A DNA stretch of 64,000 nt from the NCBI GenBank assembly GCA_028023455.1, contig JAQFVV010012498.1, positions 1,614,001 to 1,678,000 of the forward strand. The letters are read 5' to 3'. How positions within the stretch are numbered: position 1 is the first letter of the stretch; the number at the start of each line of letters is the position of its first letter. Positions 60,987 to 64,000 of this stretch are shown here, in pieces. The stretch is from Epiperipatus broadwayi. Its lineage: Eukaryota > Onychophora > Udeonychophora > Euonychophora > Peripatidae. The position numbers were made by a program, and so were the translations under genes. Below the pieces are notes generated by a model that had not been told where the DNA came from, ran no database searches, and was given only the letters and a program-made list of their open reading frames with translations.

Positions 60987-62304
60987 CTGTAAATTAGAAA
61001 AAAATATCAGAAGAATTATAATTAGCAATAATAGCTCATCAAAAGTGAAAATAATATAGAAATAATAATAAAATTGAAAACCTTTCATACATTAATTTAT
61101 TACCTAACTCCACGTGGTAGTTGAGTTGAATATATCAAACACACAAAAAATATAATTTTCTTTCATAATAATAATTATTATTAGTTACATTCAAGTCAAA
61201 ATCAATTTCTAATGATCACATGAATGACATTATATTCATTTCTAAACTTATCTATATAATGTACACAGCAGTAGTTTATGATTGCATTCTCCATATAGTC
61301 TAAATGTTATTGATACTGATGTAACTATAATTAATAATCACCAATATCCTATGTTATTGATTTTTAAACAGTTATTAATAAAATATTTAGATAACAAATA
61401 AAAAAAAACAAAACTAGGATAATGAAATCAAAACCCAAACAGAACAAAACAAAATATAATCTTTGTTATGATGATTGTTAGAGAAAGAAAGGTAAAATTT
61501 AGGATAAATTTGAGTAAAAATGAAAGGTATGAATCAATGAGGATAAAAGATTTCATTTAACTATGATAGTATTAACAGAAGTAAATGTGTTTACTTTCCA
61601 TTTAAAAATTAAAATAACTTATTAGTTTTTTTTGTATATTTAACTTTATATATAAGTAAAAGACTTAAAATTCTAGATAACTTTTTAAAACTTTTTAAAA
61701 TGTCTCCACTGCATTTTCAAATAATTTGATATGTGCTCATCTTTTGGATATTTACTATATAATTTTTGTCAATAATTTCTTTTTTTTCCATCTTATTTCT
61801 CAAATTTTCTGTTCTGCAAAAATATAATTATTTTTGTCATTTTTTAATTTGTAATATGTTACATTTCATTATGTAGTTCTTTGACAAAATCTTTCATATA
61901 CTTCTTGAAATCATCACTGATTTGTATTTGACTGAAAGTTTGTGAGATGACATTTTATTTATAGGTATATGTTGGATTATTTCCATCAACTAGTTGAATT
62001 TTATTAAAGGCTTTTATAAAAATTCACCTTTAACATAATAAATGTGAAAAGACATACATCAAATAAAGCTAACCATCTCATCAAATATGATTAGAGAGGA
62101 GGAAACAAATGTGTTTAAAATAATAGACTATGCATATACACAAGTTTGACTTAAAAATGCAAAAATATTGGCCAGAAAAAAAAGTTAAAGAAGCTGCTTG
62201 CATGACTATGACAATTAATTTCATAAATACATCATATGAAAAGGATTTATTTGACTTTAAAAGACAAAAAATGAAATCAGGAAAATCCACATAGATAACT
62301 ATTA
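60987..62304. other. Upstream mGluR intron, AT-rich, nothing recognised
   Basis: The region beyond the acceptor of the TM1-TM6 exon. No receptor exon, SINE or hairpin was identified up to the inverted-arm element. Confidence 0.45.
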
Positions 62305-63517
62305 TATACATATGCACTATTTGTACACATAATGAAGCTAGGATAAAGCAAACATTTTTTTAAAAAATTTATTAAAATAGAAAGCTGTTAAATTAAAGAG
62401 CTGAGTGCAACTCCACATCTCATTTACCTTAGATATGTGGATGATATATTCATCACAGCCCCTCACCATGTTACTTCAGAACTGCACACCAGTCTCCAGA
62501 ATATTTCTAAACTCAACTACACTCATACAGCTAAAAGCCACACACATCATATTAGATATTTAGACATAAATGTTTGCAAAAATCTCAATAAACTAGATTA
62601 CACCAGGATTTCCAAACCTATAGAAGTACGTGGTACAGCTCACCCTACATCATACGCACCCTACTCTCATAAGATAGCAGGATTATCTTCAATTTTATTT
62701 AGAAACCATATGTTGTGCAAATAGATAAGAGACATAACCTGAACCAGTATGTAGCAGATCTAATTAAAATCAGATATTCACACTTAGCCATCAACAGAAA
62801 AGTCAATAAGTTCTATTATAATATTCAGCATAACCACATGAAAGACATTAAGCCAAGAATTCTCATACCATATATCCAACCCCTTGCCAAATGCTTCAAC
62901 AACACACTATCCAAAGACTTTAGCATTGCTTACCAGTTGCCTCCAAACACAAACAAACTTATAAACAACTCAAAACAAAGAATCACACCCGAGCTCCCTC
63001 CTCAGGTGGTGTACAAAGTGATCTGCCCACAAGCCAACTGCCAAGCTGCATACTATGGGAAGACCCAGACTAATATATCCAATAGAATAGCACAACATAA
63101 ATATATTTACAATAAAACCAAAAGCAAGGAAGAAGGCAACTCCATCTTTCTGCAAAGCATCAGGCCATAAATTTGAACCCATCACTGCCAGCCTCATATG
63201 CTTTGAAAGACATGACACCCGATGCAAAATTAGAGAGGCATTTTACATAGCTAACAACCCCAAATCCATCAATAGGAGAGAAGCATGCTTTGCTCTGTCT
63301 TGGAAATGCAATTATAACTCATTTGCATTAATTTGAATAAATTCCATTTTTATTTCTACAACACAGTTATAACAACAACAGCTATGATTATGAGAGCAAG
63401 TAGTCTCTTGAAAGCACTCAGCTCTTTAATTTAACAGCTTTATATTTTAATAAATTAAAAAAATTTTTTTTTGCTTTATCCTAGCTTCATTATCTGTGCA
63501 AATAGTGCATAGTATAT
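62305..63517. mobile_element. Penelope-like fragment framed by 105-bp inverted arms
   Basis: 62305-62408 and 63414-63517 are inverted repeats (for example AATGAAGCTAGGATAAAGCAAA and GCTGTTAAATTAAAGAGCTGAGTGC with their complements), with small length differences in the A/T runs. They enclose about 1005 bp holding a 5'-truncated Penelope-like coding region on the plus strand. Inverted partial copies are known in Penelope-like elements. Alternatively the fragment landed inside a foldback element. Confidence 0.85.
62409..63336 (+). pseudogene. Penelope-like RT C-terminus + GIY-YIG endonuclease (different family from 31-36 kb)
   Basis: The frame begins LRYVDDIFITAPHH, the catalytic motif C of the reverse transcriptase, so motifs A and B are missing. 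IRYLDINVCKN and the basic linker follow. An in-frame TAG at about 62722 and a frame change interrupt it. The second frame continues with ILIPYIQPLAKCFNNTLSKDF and the endonuclease VVYKVICPQANCQAAYYGKTQ (GIY-YIG variant), SNRIAQHKYIYN. A frameshift near 63155 leads to CKASGHKFEPITASLICFER and REAFYIANNPKSINRREACF, ending at TGA 63334-63336. It is homologous to the 31-36 kb element across the whole C-terminal half but clearly diverged from it, so it is a separate family or an older lineage. Dead copy. Confidence 0.85.
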
Positions 63518-64000
63518 ATTAGTTTATAGATAACTATATAAAATTTTTATTAATTGTTGTCTTTAGCATAATAACCTAATGATTAGAGTAATATCTTACA
63601 CTCAGTATTCACAAATCTAAATTAAAGGTCACTTGACCAATTCCCCTGTTGGAATATCACCAACCAGACCTGTAATAAGCGAAGAAGAGAAAAGAAAAAT
63701 AAACTGGAAAACTATAAATAAAGTTTGAGTTTTTCTAAAATATTAAACAATTCACCTAAATGATGAAAATAGTCCAGTAAATCTCTGTTTTTATGTATGT
63801 GCCACCTTTACTTTTTATTGCAAAAATAACTTTTATCTTCTTGTCAATATGACATTTTATACCTTTGATACACTTAATTTTTAAAAAAATAATTTTTCTA
63901 GGCATTTTATAGTTTTATTTTCTTATGTTGCCATTGAATATTTTCTTTACATGCCAATATTTTTAATAGATTGTTTTATTTTTATTTTATTTTTTCTTAC
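63518..64000. other. AT-rich sequence; possible SINE fragment at 63570-63640
   Basis: CTAATGATTAGAGTAATATC at about 63576 resembles a tRNA A box. The B-box candidate downstream is weak. Nothing else recognised. Confidence 0.3.

Overview
The window is strongly AT-rich eukaryotic DNA. It is dominated by one very large intron and by layers of mobile elements. The only host gene I can recognise is on the minus strand: a metabotropic glutamate receptor (class C GPCR). One exon at 60065-60986 encodes the cysteine-rich domain and TM1-TM6. The terminal exon at 2892-3146 encodes TM7 and the cytoplasmic tail. The two exons join in phase 0, with a GTAAGT donor and a polypyrimidine-CAG acceptor, so about 56.9 kb (3147-60064) is one intron holding almost everything else. 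Exons for the ligand-binding domain must lie beyond position 64000.

A receptor of this kind, long introns, Penelope-like elements with a GIY-YIG domain, RTE-like LINEs, tRNA-derived SINEs and long CTAT/CTAC microsatellites all point to a bilaterian animal, probably a protostome invertebrate such as a mollusc or chelicerate. The species cannot be fixed from this sequence.

Layout. 1-2891: 3' flank of the receptor gene. 2892-3146: last receptor exon. About 4280-11290: a 7-kb structure of two diverged, roughly 2-kb inverted arms around a decayed core, with a younger 108-bp-arm hairpin at the inner end of the right arm. 11.7-31.8 kb: mostly featureless AT-rich intron with microsatellites, several foldback (MITE-like) elements and tRNA-derived SINEs. 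31831-35820: a Penelope-like retroelement as a truncated copy followed head-to-tail by a fuller copy, bounded by a 9-bp target duplication. 35912-36706: foldback element. About 36840-39600: decayed RTE-like LINE with a nested MITE. About 40245-42165: second, 5'-truncated LINE with a pentanucleotide tail. 44652-44864: perfect palindrome. 47.4-48.35 kb: a repeat made of direct and inverted units. 49.6-53.9 kb: decayed L1-like LINE on the minus strand, broken by a solo LTR (50567-51908) and a MITE. 54333-56530: second LTR-like TG...CA element. 56.9-57.4 kb: two SINEs. 58178-58674: tetranucleotide array. 58944-59996: short terminal-inverted-repeat DNA element. 62305-63517: a Penelope-like fragment framed by 105-bp inverted arms, in the next upstream receptor intron.

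No prokaryotic features, CRISPR arrays, rRNA or functional tRNA genes were seen. I found no convincing new molecular system. The most interesting items are structural: the tandem and inverted Penelope-like insertions, the perfect 105-bp palindrome, the 7-kb inverted-repeat element, and the repeated use of (TA)n tracts as insertion sites.
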